Shown: one piece after another, positions 13,801-24,764 of the stretch | How the letters are laid out: every line of letters begins with the position of its first letter | Position numbering within the stretch: the stretch's first letter is position 1 | Origin: Aspidiotus rigidus | Taxonomy: Eukaryota; Arthropoda; Insecta; Hemiptera; Diaspididae | NCBI GenBank assembly: GCA_035079385.1 | Contig: JAVHKY010000027.1 | Location: forward strand, 2,108,001 to 2,172,000 | Reading direction: 5' to 3' | Length of the DNA: 64,000 bases | The notes under the pieces: model-generated | Told to the model about the DNA's origin: nothing | What the model saw: only the letters and a program-made list of their open reading frames with translations | Databases searched by the model: none | Translations under genes and position numbers: made by a program

Positions 13801-16800
13801 TGAAAGTATTATTAAGATGACTGAAAACTGAAGGACGATTATGAGGCGGGTGGAACATTAAATGAAAATCAAAGTCGATTATGGTAACTGTTTCTCCAAT
13901 GTTGGCAGAAAATTTAGAAAGTAATAAATAATTGAAGACGATTGAAAATATCAAGAAAAAAAGACACAATGGAAAAAGATATTGCAAGAGATGACAGTTC
14001 GAATAGGGGAATGCGAGAAAGAAAAATTACGGATAATTGACAGTGAAAGAAACTATAAGAAGAATAGACCTCATGGGAATGAGACGGAGACAAGGAAATA
14101 AAAATTGTATTAGAATTTTGGAACCTTAATTTATGAGTGCGAGCGCTCAGAACTTGAAATACCTGTTGAGGAGAAGAAAGGATTATGAAACAATAAAACT
14201 CAACGTCGGAGTTTTCGCGTATTTTTGGACCAGATGTGTAAGGTCTTTGAACCTTTCTTCATACGCAAGAAACGATAAAGAATTGCATGATACACTTCAG
14301 CGATGGAAGTGGTGTGACCGCCTTATACACGAGAGGCGGCAAGTTCAAATCCGATCGAAAAAGAAGAGCATTTTCCTGGATTTTTCGTTGTCTTACAATG
14401 TTTTTCCCTTTCAACCATTAGAATACAACCTTATAAGCAAGCACTGTTTCGGCCACCGACAGCTTACAACAAGAGAAAAACAAAGTCTTCTGATAATTTG
14501 AACAGTAAATCTATAAGAGACATAATCGAAGTAAAGATTTTATGGTAGTTAAAGTTATAATGGAGAGATCGGTAAAAGAAAAGAAACAGCAACAAATATT
14601 AAGAAGTTTAAAAGTAGTTTTATCGAGACACAAAATTTGAGGATCTTATGAGAAAAAACAAAATATTCGTTTCGTAATGAAAGAGTACAAAATGGGGTGA
14701 CCTAGATACAATCTCTCCTGCTGGGCTCTTATTGGTGAAAAAACAAAAAATAGCTGAGGCAAGAAATGACATAACTCTACGGACTAATAGAAGAAGAGAC
14801 CTCATTTCCTCCTTCTTACGATTGAATGTCAAAAAACTTGGGAATGTTAGCGTCATTCGCTGACATTGTAACATAGAAAAGGGGCGTAAAAGTTACCAAA
14901 CCAGCAGAGTTGAAAAAAGTATAACAATGATGATGGTTAAGGCCCGCTGAATATTCCATTCAAAGTTATTACTTACTACGAACTACCTTTCCCACAGTCA
15001 TTACTATGATAATATTGTGAAGGTTAGGGCTTTGACTTCTCTTAGCACTAATTGGCTTTCAACTACAAATAAAAAGAGGAAAATCAGTTTGTAAAGTCAT
15101 AGTATGGATTGATCTTGTTTGATAACCTCAAACCATGAACGATAATAACAAAGGAAATTCCGACAGAAACCGTTCCGCTTGGACCACTTTAGGTCGAAAG
15201 ATTTAACTCTACAAAACTCATAACAACGATGACGGTGATTGGATTGGACAATTTCATCAACGTGATGTGAATAATGTAAATAATTTGCGAAAGTAATTCC
15301 AAGATTCATTTAAAAAAAAGAAAACACTTGAAATTTTTTTTTGTGGATTGAAGTATCGCTTTTATTTACAAAATTATCACGAGGAAAAAATAATTTTATG
15401 TAAGCATACGATAATATGATCATTTATCTAGTCAAAACTTTGATAAGTCTAAAGTTACTCCAAACGACCTTGGTACCAGGAGGAAAATTATAAAAAGAAA
15501 TGAGTATAAATGATGGTAAAAGTAGTAGAGAAGCTAGCGAAGAGAGACAAGGAAAGAACAAGAAGTCAAAAGAAGAATGAAAATGGAACTGAGAACAAAT
15601 CGGTGAGAGCGTTGTAGCACTAATAACTCGACAATTTTAAGGTTTCCGCCATTCAATTTTTTAAATGATAACATTCAACATTGTCGTAGATTTCGACACT
15701 TGATCCTGTCATTAGTTCAGTTGTGTACAGAGTCGTCTATGCAATAAAATGTCCAGACTATCATAACAAGAACATTCGAATGATTACCAGCGGTGACTAG
15801 AATATCAAACTTATACATATTACCGACATCCGAGTGAACCGAATAAGAATATACCTTGTTTCACCAAACAAAAAATCAGAACGAAGAACTAAACGATGAT
15901 ACGAGCTTATATAGGACCAATTTTGGATTACAAAACAATGATTTAGCGCATTTTGAAACAAACTTGAAGTGACTTAGGATAGGACAATTTTCACTGGAAC
16001 AAGTAAACTTTTGATTACGATTAATTGGTCGAAACAACCTTTTTCTATTCACTGAAGACGTTGTGAGTTCGATGAATGATTTTTCTTTCAGTCCAAACAG
16101 AGTTCATAGAAATTTCAGCTACAGAATCACACATTTATGTAATGAGCTGATGACTCGGATAAGATTTTCCACGTTTAAAACTTAGGACAAAATTTTTTTA
16201 CATATATTTATGCCTACGAAGTGCGATTTCGTCTGTCAATTTTGATAAAACAAGCGTTTTTTTTCTCATGATGAAACGTTTTCATTTTCTATACGCCACT
16301 GTTTTTCACCTTCTGCCATCATTTTCTTTACTTCTCTCCGTTGTTTTTATTCAATTTTTCCCCAGGTAGCCTATAGGAGAACGTTTCTTAAAAAAATGTC
16401 GAAAGTGAAATCTTCTACGACTCGTTCAATTTGTTACCGTCGCAACGCAGCACATCAAACTCATCTCAAACGACTCCACATTCGCTGCTCTCTCTCCACG
16501 TACGCCATTAAATTAGTTTCAGGAAAACACGAGATCCACGTAACAGCTATTATTTACTATGCATCAGATGAAAAAAATGATAAACCAGCAAAGATGCTCT
16601 CGAACAATTATTTCTGTAAGATGGAAGGATTTACAGCAAATTTTTCAAGAAAAGTTCCACATTATGAAATAAGGTTTTGGTTCACCTAATAGGAAAGAGA
16701 AGCCTTGCAATCTCATTACCTATAATTCTTTGCCCATAAACGAAAATAAAGAAGTTAAGAAACGAGTAAATGAATATTTGAGCCTACAATAGGTTAGAGA

Positions 16801-18657
16801 GAAGGGAAATATTATTTTCGGCTCTTAAGAGCAACAAGCTCGATGACTCAACAAACAGGTAACATGAAGTACATTTCGTTGGAAGAAAAGAGGAACGCAA
16901 CCTGGCTGGAATAGTAAAAGAAGACTAGCTGATAAGAACGTTCAAAATATCTGGAAAACAGTTGGCGTTCATCAATTCGAAGTACTGAAAGGAACATAGA
17001 AGAATATTACAATACAATCTTGGACAGTGACTCAGAAGATGTTCATTTAGGCTCTCGATAATGCCCACGAGACTAGGAAACTATAGAAAAAAGAAAATAT
17101 ACGAAATTCCGACTTTTGAAGACAGATAGACAGGAGTCCGTGTACAAAACTGAATAGATTTTGGTTGAGCCAATGGACTTACTTACCAACACAATTGATA
17201 CGTAATATTTTATACGAATTGACTTTGTATGATTTACGAACTTAAAATTACTTGTACTCGCGTACAAACCTAAAAATTTACTTCTTTATCAAACAAAAGA
17301 AAAGTGAAGGGGGAGATTACACACAACCGGATACCTTACAAGTTATAAATTTTGACAAGAGAATTCACGAATAAACTCACTTTATTCGAGAAATAATCAC
17401 GTCATCTTACCCCTTCACTTTCACTGAATAGGAGTACGATACACAGATAGTGAAATCTCGAACAGAAAACGTACCTTGATTTCAAAAAACGATTTAAACG
17501 CCTTTCCTCAGCGGAAATCTTTACGCATCAATTATGCGTTAAAAAGGAAACGACGAAACATACGAGTAAATTACGGTAGATATAGAAAATAAAAAGGTAG
17601 TTACATCATCCTAATTTACGTAGGTGCAAATTATTATCGACATTTTACGATCACGATTCAGTTACGCAGTTATAATAAGGTAATATGTAGCTTAACAGAG
17701 TGCTTTGTGAGATCTTGTCATTGTTTTTTTTTGTTTTTTTAATAATTATCATCTTGAATGTAACAATACACAAACTTAGGAAAAGGAAAGAGAAAAAAAA
17801 ACAGAGGAAAACGCCTAATGAAAACTCAATAAAGTTGGTGGGGGTAGAAATTAGGGGGATATTATATCCATGATCTCACGTAGAGGATTAACACTAAAAT
17901 TTGAAAATAGGCGCTCTCGTTCGTTTTTCCCCCGTTTCTAAAAATAAAATCATACTTTTCTTCTGGAACGTATAAAACCAGCCATTAAATATTAAAATGA
18001 TCACACTGAGAGAATATTATTATGAGGATAATAACGTAGTAAAGTTAAAATATTATACTTTTAACAAAAAGGAACTTCAGATTGAATGACAAAATAAAGA
18101 TCCGAAAAAACATGTATACACACTTCGCTTCACTTCAGTAACTCCTTACCAACAATGACTAACGAGAGAAAAATAAAGTTATCAACTTCCTTTCCCCTTT
18201 TTTTAAAAAAAAAATATAAGAACATCACGTATTTGTACGACTCGACAGATTTTCAAAATTGAGAAGTACACATATCAATAATCCACTTAAATACATAAAC
18301 AAGAGGGAGGAAAGAAAAAAAAAGGCAAAGAAATGAAATTTGTACTCTAGTTGATAAAAATAAAAGCACGATGTAAGCTTCAAATTTTAAACTTTCAAAA
18401 TAAAAGAAAAAATTTGAGAAAAATAAAAATACCCGCGGGTTGTACCACTCTTCTCATGGAGTAGGTCAAAAGTTCTATACCAGCAATATGACTTATTCAA
18501 TAAGGTTTTCTCTTCTTATTCAACTGTTCTACGGGTAAGACCTTACTTGCCAACAAAAAAAGAAAAATTCTTAAAAATAATAATAATAATGGTAATTTGA
18601 GTTCAAGGTTGACTGATATTAATTAACTGAAAGTGTTGTAGTGCATGTTTGCATCGA
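10801..18657. other. Long AT-rich non-coding stretch
   Basis: Nearly 8 kb is without a supportable coding exon. It is strongly AT-rich with many A and T runs. Frames such as 14133-14501 and 16396-16689 lack domains and splice support. It could be long 3' UTR, intron or intergenic DNA. It lies downstream of the F-box gene stop, so part may be that gene's 3' UTR. I could not place a clear AATAAA directly after the stop. Confidence 0.4.
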
Positions 18658-20913
18658 TTATTCCAAATCTTGACATAAAATTGGAAGTACATACCCGGCG
18701 GAATCGTACTTTTCAGGATAAAATAGAACAGGGTGAGCCTGGTGTTTCTTCAATGCCTTCCACGGTTTACCAATACTGACCGAAACATCCTGCGAATTGA
18801 AAAATATTTTTCATCACAGAAATATTCTAGATTCCCACCAAAAATCGTGGAGATAAGAAAGGATCTCGGGTTTTCCCAGTATAAACTTGAAATACTGAAA
18901 ACTTTGATAAGAGATTCTCTAATACATAATTTCAACGCTATAGTAACTTACTTCTTCGATATCATTCAACGTAAGCGGCTGTGACATGGGGTCTTCAGAC
19001 ACTGTCATTTCCGTGCTCAAAACATGGATTTCCTTCAAAGTTGAGCCTCGAAGTCGACTAATAGCTCGAAGATCGTCAGCGAAATATTTATACCCTGAAA
19101 AATTACATTTTAACAACTTACTAATGACTGTACAAAAAATTGTTATTTTCCTCTCTTAAAATTATTTATCGTACACAAATATTCTCAGAGGCTTTACATT
19201 TGACCGAAGAAAACTTGAAACAAAAAATGGACTTCACACACGTTCGACAGGTCTCGTATAATTAGACACGGCACCACAAATAAATGCGAATGAAGAAAAG
19301 CAAGGTCCATTTGAATCGAACATGTGAATACTTTTCAAAACAAAAGTATTCAATGATATTGAATGAATTTGGGAAGATGAAAGTGGAAGAAATAAGGGTG
19401 AAATACTCCTACGAAAGCATGTATAGCAATTATAGTTCAAGTGCGTCGTCGTTACGATCCGTTACCTAATAACACCAGTTCTTCTAAATAAATACATCTC
19501 CAAGCAACGAATATGAATGGATTCATAAAAGTGATCTCGTACGGATTTGGCGTTTTTAGTAACACTTTGTTTTTCGTGTACTGCGGCGAATCTACCCACC
19601 ATAAACTCTTGAATGAATCTTGGTACCAATGCAACAAATTTAACGCTTCCGTGTTCAACTGTAACACGATACAGAACAATAATCAAAAATTATTCAATCG
19701 AACTGTAACAATGTACCGCGAAAAGACCGCATACTCACAGTTTCGCAGAAAAACACTCTCAAGTGGGTCAATGGCATATTCTTCTTCAGAATCGATTTGT
19801 GTAGTTCAAGAGCTGCATAATGTGCGTGTATAACATTCAAACGAAGTTCAACTTTTGGACTGAAAACAAAATATTGACAGGATTTATTTGCGCAGGAAAA
19901 AAGACGTTTCAAATTTCTTCCCCAAAACTCACCAATATTTCGTCAACTCCGCCCAAGCTTCTTCAGAAGCGCTAAGATGATTCTCATTATAAGCATGAAC
20001 GTGAATTACTATTCTTTTCAAAGACATGCAATTCTGAAGAAAAATGAGAAACTTATCATCCACGTACTCGTAATCGATGCTTAATATCTGCGCAAACAAA
20101 AATTTTCTTCTAATTTTCATTAGGATAAAGAGCAATTGAGAAGGAAATGGGACGCACTTGTAGATTTATGAAGTTTTGCAGAAGGTGGGATTCGAGAATA
20201 TTCATCTTTAAATCTTCGGGATCACATTTCAGTGTAGCCAAACCGAGCACTCGTATCGATTTTGAGTGGAGATTCGCTATAAGTTGCAATAGTACGTTCG
20301 AATAAGTCGCCACATCATCCAAACATCCGATGCTCAAAGCTTCAAATTTCTTCGCATTGGTCAGAATTGAGAATAAATGATGATATAATCGACTGAAAAC
20401 GATGATAACACAATATACTCAACATCATCAATTTCATTTGTTTATGAAAAAGTAGACCGTAATAATACGTTCAACATTAAGAATTCACTACCTGGCATTG
20501 AATGAAATGGGTGAATTACAAGAAGCGCTGGCAATCGGATACAGAGCGCCATGACTCGGAACCAACATGAGTTTTTTCAATTGCACATTATCATGAAGGG
20601 TAGAAAGTAGCTCGTCTGTGAGCAACGAGCTGGTACTTTCTAGAGAATCGAAGGTAACATTGACTGATCGTAGACTTCGTCCGATGCTTCTCATGAAATA
20701 TTGTGCTTTTGCCACCTTATCCTCATTCAAACTAGTCAAAGAAAACGATAAACTATTCCATAGGGATGGATGGTACAAACCGTTGCGCCATTGTTTACAG
20801 GTTGATGAGGCGTTTATCAAATCCGACCAAGAAAGATGAGCAAAAATCTGATCAAGTACGATATTCGGCAGATCATTCCAACTGGCAAAAGCAGCAGAGG
20901 TAACAATATCCAT
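18658..20913 (-). CDS. F-box protein, FBXO33-like
   Basis: This is probably a substrate-recognition subunit of an SCF (Skp1-Cullin-F-box) ubiquitin ligase. The N-terminal F-box is visible (WNDLPNIVLDQIFAHLSW, then CKQWRNGLYHPSLWNSLSF). It is followed by a leucine-rich repeat-like region (KKLMLVPS, FEALSIGCLDD, IRVLGLATLKC) and a C-terminal YLEELVLLG and TLKEIHVLS series, as in FBXO33-type proteins. Exons on the minus strand are 20492-20913, 20158-20392, 19933-20087, 19739-19859, 19466-19658, 18952-19094 and 18658-18789. All junctions are GT-AG, and phases close to 1401 nt (466 aa plus stop). I chose the ATG at 20913. The frame is open further upstream but without another ATG. Human FBXO33 is longer, so the paralogue assignment is tentative, while the F-box call is firm. 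The gene is divergent from dis3. Confidence 0.85.
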
Positions 20914-21400
20914 GATTCTCTTTTTCACTCGACTAATAATATCAACATTTTGTTGTTCCAATAGGATTAAATTAAACAGCTTAAGAAAATATTCGAAAAA
21001 ATCAGCGCGATAAGAAGTTACGTCGAAGTGTGATACTACTAGGCTATTACAAAACTAAAGCTTCACAAACAAGAGAAGGATTTCCAAACAAACTTAATAA
21101 TAAACGTACGAAGAATAATGAAATTTTATATATTTGTGAAACGCAATTACACTAATGTATTTCAGATGTATTTGTGTTATGTCACAAGGTGTAACGTAGT
21201 AAATAAGGTGAAATCAGCTGATTCTTGTTATTTTATTCATTCGGGTTATTCAGAGAAAAGTGAAAAACAACCTTCCTGACAATCAATGCAATGTTGCCAG
21301 CTGTAGTATTGGCACAGACTGAGCATGAACGTCAAGGGCGGTCCTTTGGGACGGTCGCGGACCGCAAGCGGACCATCAGCCAAGGCGCAATTTATTTTTT
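20914..21400. promoter_or_regulatory. Upstream region of the F-box gene
   Basis: This holds the 5' UTR and proximal promoter of the F-box gene by position only. I see no clear TATA box with an initiator. The 3.85 kb shared with dis3 is otherwise foldback elements. Confidence 0.3.
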
Positions 21401-21403
21401 TCG

Positions 21404-22197
21404 ATTCGGACTGGGCATATTATTGTAGTAAAGTATCTAAAACACCCGAGTATTGACATACGCCATTTTGACTCCTAGAAAGAACGTACTCCCACGAGAG
21501 CCCATGTTAAATTTGTGGTTTTCAAGAAAGGATTACTCGAGAACGGCTAGATAAATTTTCTTGAAATTAACGTCATTAGAAAGGAAATTTTATGTAGAAT
21601 AAATCATCTTCTCTTCTTTTTCACCCCCCCGAAGCTCATTTTCCGAGTTATTGATTGATAAATGCCTAGTAAGAGGTTTTCTTGTGAACGTGCGCAAAAG
21701 AGGAGCGTGAAATGAAGTCAACCGAGTGGCCCGTATTCTTTGACTATATACCTCTTATGGACTGAGCTACGACGACGTTTAACCGTGGAAAGATATGATA
21801 AGAAAATGAGATGCTGAGGACTCAACATAGGCACTGCGGTTGATTGCGCCAATGAAAGTACGTTCTTTCTAGGAGTCAAAATGGCTAATGGCATATGTCA
21901 AAATTGTAGGTGCGCCAGCGTTGGTTTACAAAAATTATTGAGGATCGGAGTATGTTGCCATGTAATACCCGCAACATGTACACATAATTAGGCTGGGGAT
22001 TTTCATGTTTTCTTCAAATAACTCAAAACAAAGCAATTTTGAAGGAAAAACACAGAGAAGCAAATTGAAAGGGCGTATATTTCCTATAAGGTGCCTTGAT
22101 TTTCAATGAAATCAGAGCAATTTTCTATTTCCCGTAAGAATTACATTAAAGAAACTGTCAACGCTGGCGCAGCCTACAATATGCCCAGTCCAAATTT
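21404..22197. mobile_element. Foldback element B, with element A nested in it
   Basis: The outer ends are GGACTGGGCATATTATTGTAG (21408-21428) and CTACAATATGCCCAGTCC (22174-22192). The left end is broken: after TATTGTAG there is a second unit bounded by inverted repeats (GCCATTTTGACTCCTAGA at about 21463 and its complement at about 21870). The B arm then resumes at about 21898 as ATTGTAGGTGCGCCAGCG. The right arm reads CGCTGGCGCAGCCTACAAT, so B's true inverted terminus is about 30 bp and was interrupted. A lone B end lies at 24604-24640. Confidence 0.6.
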
Positions 22198-22502
22198 GTA
22201 CCGTCTACAATCCAACTACAAGCCTAAATAGTGAATAAGGTCCTCACATTTGGTTGTTTCAAATTATGATGTTACGCTGTGTTTACATTTTTTCTATTTT
22301 GCTCCAAAACTGAGCATTTTTATGAAAAAATGAAGAGAATGAATATTGTTCCTCTATTCTGTCGCATATGAAATTGACTCCAGAATAGAAATGCTTTGAT
22401 TAAGTAAAAATGGCTTTGCTCACACAAAAATGAAAAAATGCTTTGTTTTGGAGCAATTTATCAGAAAGTAGTTCCACTCCATAAAAGCCTATATACTCCA
22501 GG

Positions 22503-22713
22503 TAAGGTGCTCGAGAGCGGGTAAAATGGACATCCATTTTGTTTGAAACTAACCACGAGCTGACGGCTTCTCTACTGACTGTAAACAATGAAAATTGACA
22601 CTGAGCTGCTAGTCGCGCCGTCGAGTGTTTGCTTACAGTCAGTAGAGAAGCCGTCAGCTTGTGGTTAGTTTCAAACAAAATGGATGTCCATTTTACCTGC
22701 TCTCGAGCTTCCC
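22503..22713. mobile_element. Long-arm foldback MITE with 9-bp target duplication
   Basis: The arms at 22509-22588 and 22626-22708 are about 80 bp each and differ at only about two positions plus one 2-nt indel. The spacer is 37 nt. TACTCCAGG occurs directly on both sides (22494-22502 and 22714-22722), a 9-bp direct repeat consistent with a target-site duplication. Long terminal inverted repeats with a 9-bp duplication are typical of Mutator-like (MULE) non-autonomous elements. That class label is inference, since there is no transposase. Confidence 0.7.
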
Positions 22714-22743
22714 TACTCCAGGCCAGCTGTATACATACATATT

Positions 22744-22880
22744 ATATGTGACCTGCAATGAGAAAAGGATGCTCATTGCCCACTGATGACATCAGGAACA
22801 CCATTTCATACAGTTTTCCTGCGCCAATGGGCAAGGAGCATCCTTTTCTCATTGCAGGCATTTGCAGGTTGTATATAGTA
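22744..22880. mobile_element. Palindromic MITE, family 1 copy b
   Basis: The left arm TATATGTGACCTGCAATGAG continues with AAAAGGATGCTCATTGCCCA. The right arm is its complement (TGGGCAAGGAGCATCC, then TTTTCTCATTGCAGG). It is the same family as 2483-2625 but with a different centre, and the right end has a short TTTGCAGG duplication. Confidence 0.7.
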
Positions 22881-22957
22881 CTAACAATTCCAACTTGAAA
22901 GTAAATACAATTTGAAACTAAATTTTCCCGTTCTTTGTTTAGCGCGCCTGTAAAGGC

Positions 22958-23275
22958 TGTGCTAGTAGAGCCGAGTGACGAGGACACAGTCCGCCATATT
23001 TAGTCATTACCTCATTACTTGTCTCCATATAGCTCCTTATTCAGATGAGGAATTTGTATGATTAGTAAAGCAATTTTGCATTTCTCAATAGCGTTATGTC
23101 TTGCATTTTGCTTTGGCATTTAGTCTAGTATGTTCTCTCATTATTTTCAAATCATGATAAACTGTTATCAGTCATTAGAATAGGAGACTGTGAAAATAAT
23201 GATGACGTAACGACTAAACATGGCGGTCCATGTCCTTGCTCGTATTTATATAGGGCTAGAAGCACCACTTTTGGC
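22958..23275. mobile_element. Foldback element C
   Basis: The left arm (about 22958-23015, with CCGCCATATTTAGTCATTACC) and right arm (about 23208-23275, with GTAACGACTAAACATGGCGG) are diverged inverted repeats, each ending in a GTGCT-type terminus. A related partial copy (GAACATGGCGGCCCATGG) lies at about 45275 in a neto intron. Confidence 0.5.
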
Positions 23276-23779
23276 TTTCCACGCTACACTCGAAGGTGAT
23301 GGTACAGCTGTAGTAGTCCCATATAAATAACACAGGGATGATTCTTAGAATGTTCCTCATTAGTCCCTAAATGTTCAAGACTATTAAGCCTACCGCGCGA
23401 TCTGGGAATTTGTTATGAGAAATAAAGACATATGAGGGACAACATTATTTGTACACAGCAAAGATACGCAAATGTCCATACCCATGGGCCATGGCCGTCT
23501 CCAGTATCAGGCTGGAATATTCAAAACTTGACAATGTTGGGCAGGGCTGAAATTTGTCTTATGGGAGAACATTGTAGTTGATCGATCTTAACAAAACCGG
23601 GTTAAAAAAATCGAGAATTGTTTACTCTTCCCATATGTTTATGATTACAAAACTTTTCCCCGCAGAATCGAATACTGTTTGCAAGTCAATGATTAATGTG
23701 TTTTTCAAAGGTTTTTCCATAAGAGCCTGTATAAAAATTCCTCCAATTTAATATTATAAATCAGATCATCTTATAGGAA

Positions 23780-24600
23780 ATTTACGCTCTTTCAATTTGG
23801 TCGCTCCATTGACCGCGGCGTTTTGAGTAATTTGAGGAAAACTTGGGATTGGGAATCCCCATATTGGGGTTTAAACCTGCACTAGATGGCGCTGCAAAAT
23901 TACCTGCGCGGGTAAAATTGAGTGAGTGATCCTGGATAGTTTCAAACGGAAATACTGTCAACTTCAGGAGGGCAAAAAATGATGGAAAATAGTTCTGCCT
24001 AGTTAAATTGATTATAATAGCCCAGGTTTCTATGACGTCAAACAGCAAATAACCGCTAGCAAAACTACCCAACGTTGATCCAACTGGCATGTTGGTTCCC
24101 ACTTGAACCCACTTGAATAACACATGGAGGTAAGATCAAATTGTGTTCCTGATTAAGAATAAGGAATTTCTTAATAATCAAAGGTTGATGATCAAATGCT
24201 GAGAAGTTCAAAGATTCTAAATATATACATCTGATTTTTAAATTAAATCTTATTCCAAATTATTTACATAATGGTCTTCGCTCCTCATGTTATTCTTATG
24301 GGAGTTACCTTATCAGTTGTCAGTTTGATCAACGAGATGGGTGATTTTGCTTATCGTTATTTGATGTTTGACGTCAGAGAAACCTGGGCTATTCAATTTT
24401 TTAACGGCAGTGCAATTAATGTAGGATAATTTTTCTTTTAAAATGAAGTTCTAGTTGATTAAAAAAGGTTTAAATTTTGCCGTAGTCACACGGTGAAATC
24501 ACCATGGTCACTTCACTCAGTAATCGATAACACGCAGGGTGCCAACCTTTGAAACTCTCAAGTTTAAATCCCAATACCCGCTTATCAATACTTCTTCAAT
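23780..24600. mobile_element. Large diverged foldback next to dis3
   Basis: Sequence at 24000-24123 read on the minus strand matches 24290-24410 on the plus strand (shared TGTTTGACGTCA, AAACCTGGGCTATT and GATCAACG). The outer parts share GTTTAAA followed by CCCAATA (23865 complement and about 24565). The minus-strand frame at 23782-24123 is a by-product and shows no known domain. A stray element B end follows at 24604-24640. Confidence 0.5.
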
Positions 24601-24764
24601 CGACGCTGGCGCACCTACAATATGCCCAGTCCGAATTATCACATTGCACCACGGTACACTGCACTAACTTTCCTTAATGCCGGCATTAGGTAACTCGGTG
24701 CTCGTTGTGATAGAGTAACTTGATTAATTTATACAAGATTTCAATTCTTCACACATTTGAGATC

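Noticed and set aside
14133..14501. 122-codon plus-strand ORF
   Set aside because: No recognisable domain, splice context or neighbouring exon in an 8-kb AT-rich stretch.
23782..24123. 113-codon minus-strand ORF as a gene
   Set aside because: It lies in one arm of a foldback element, and the homologous arm does not keep the frame.
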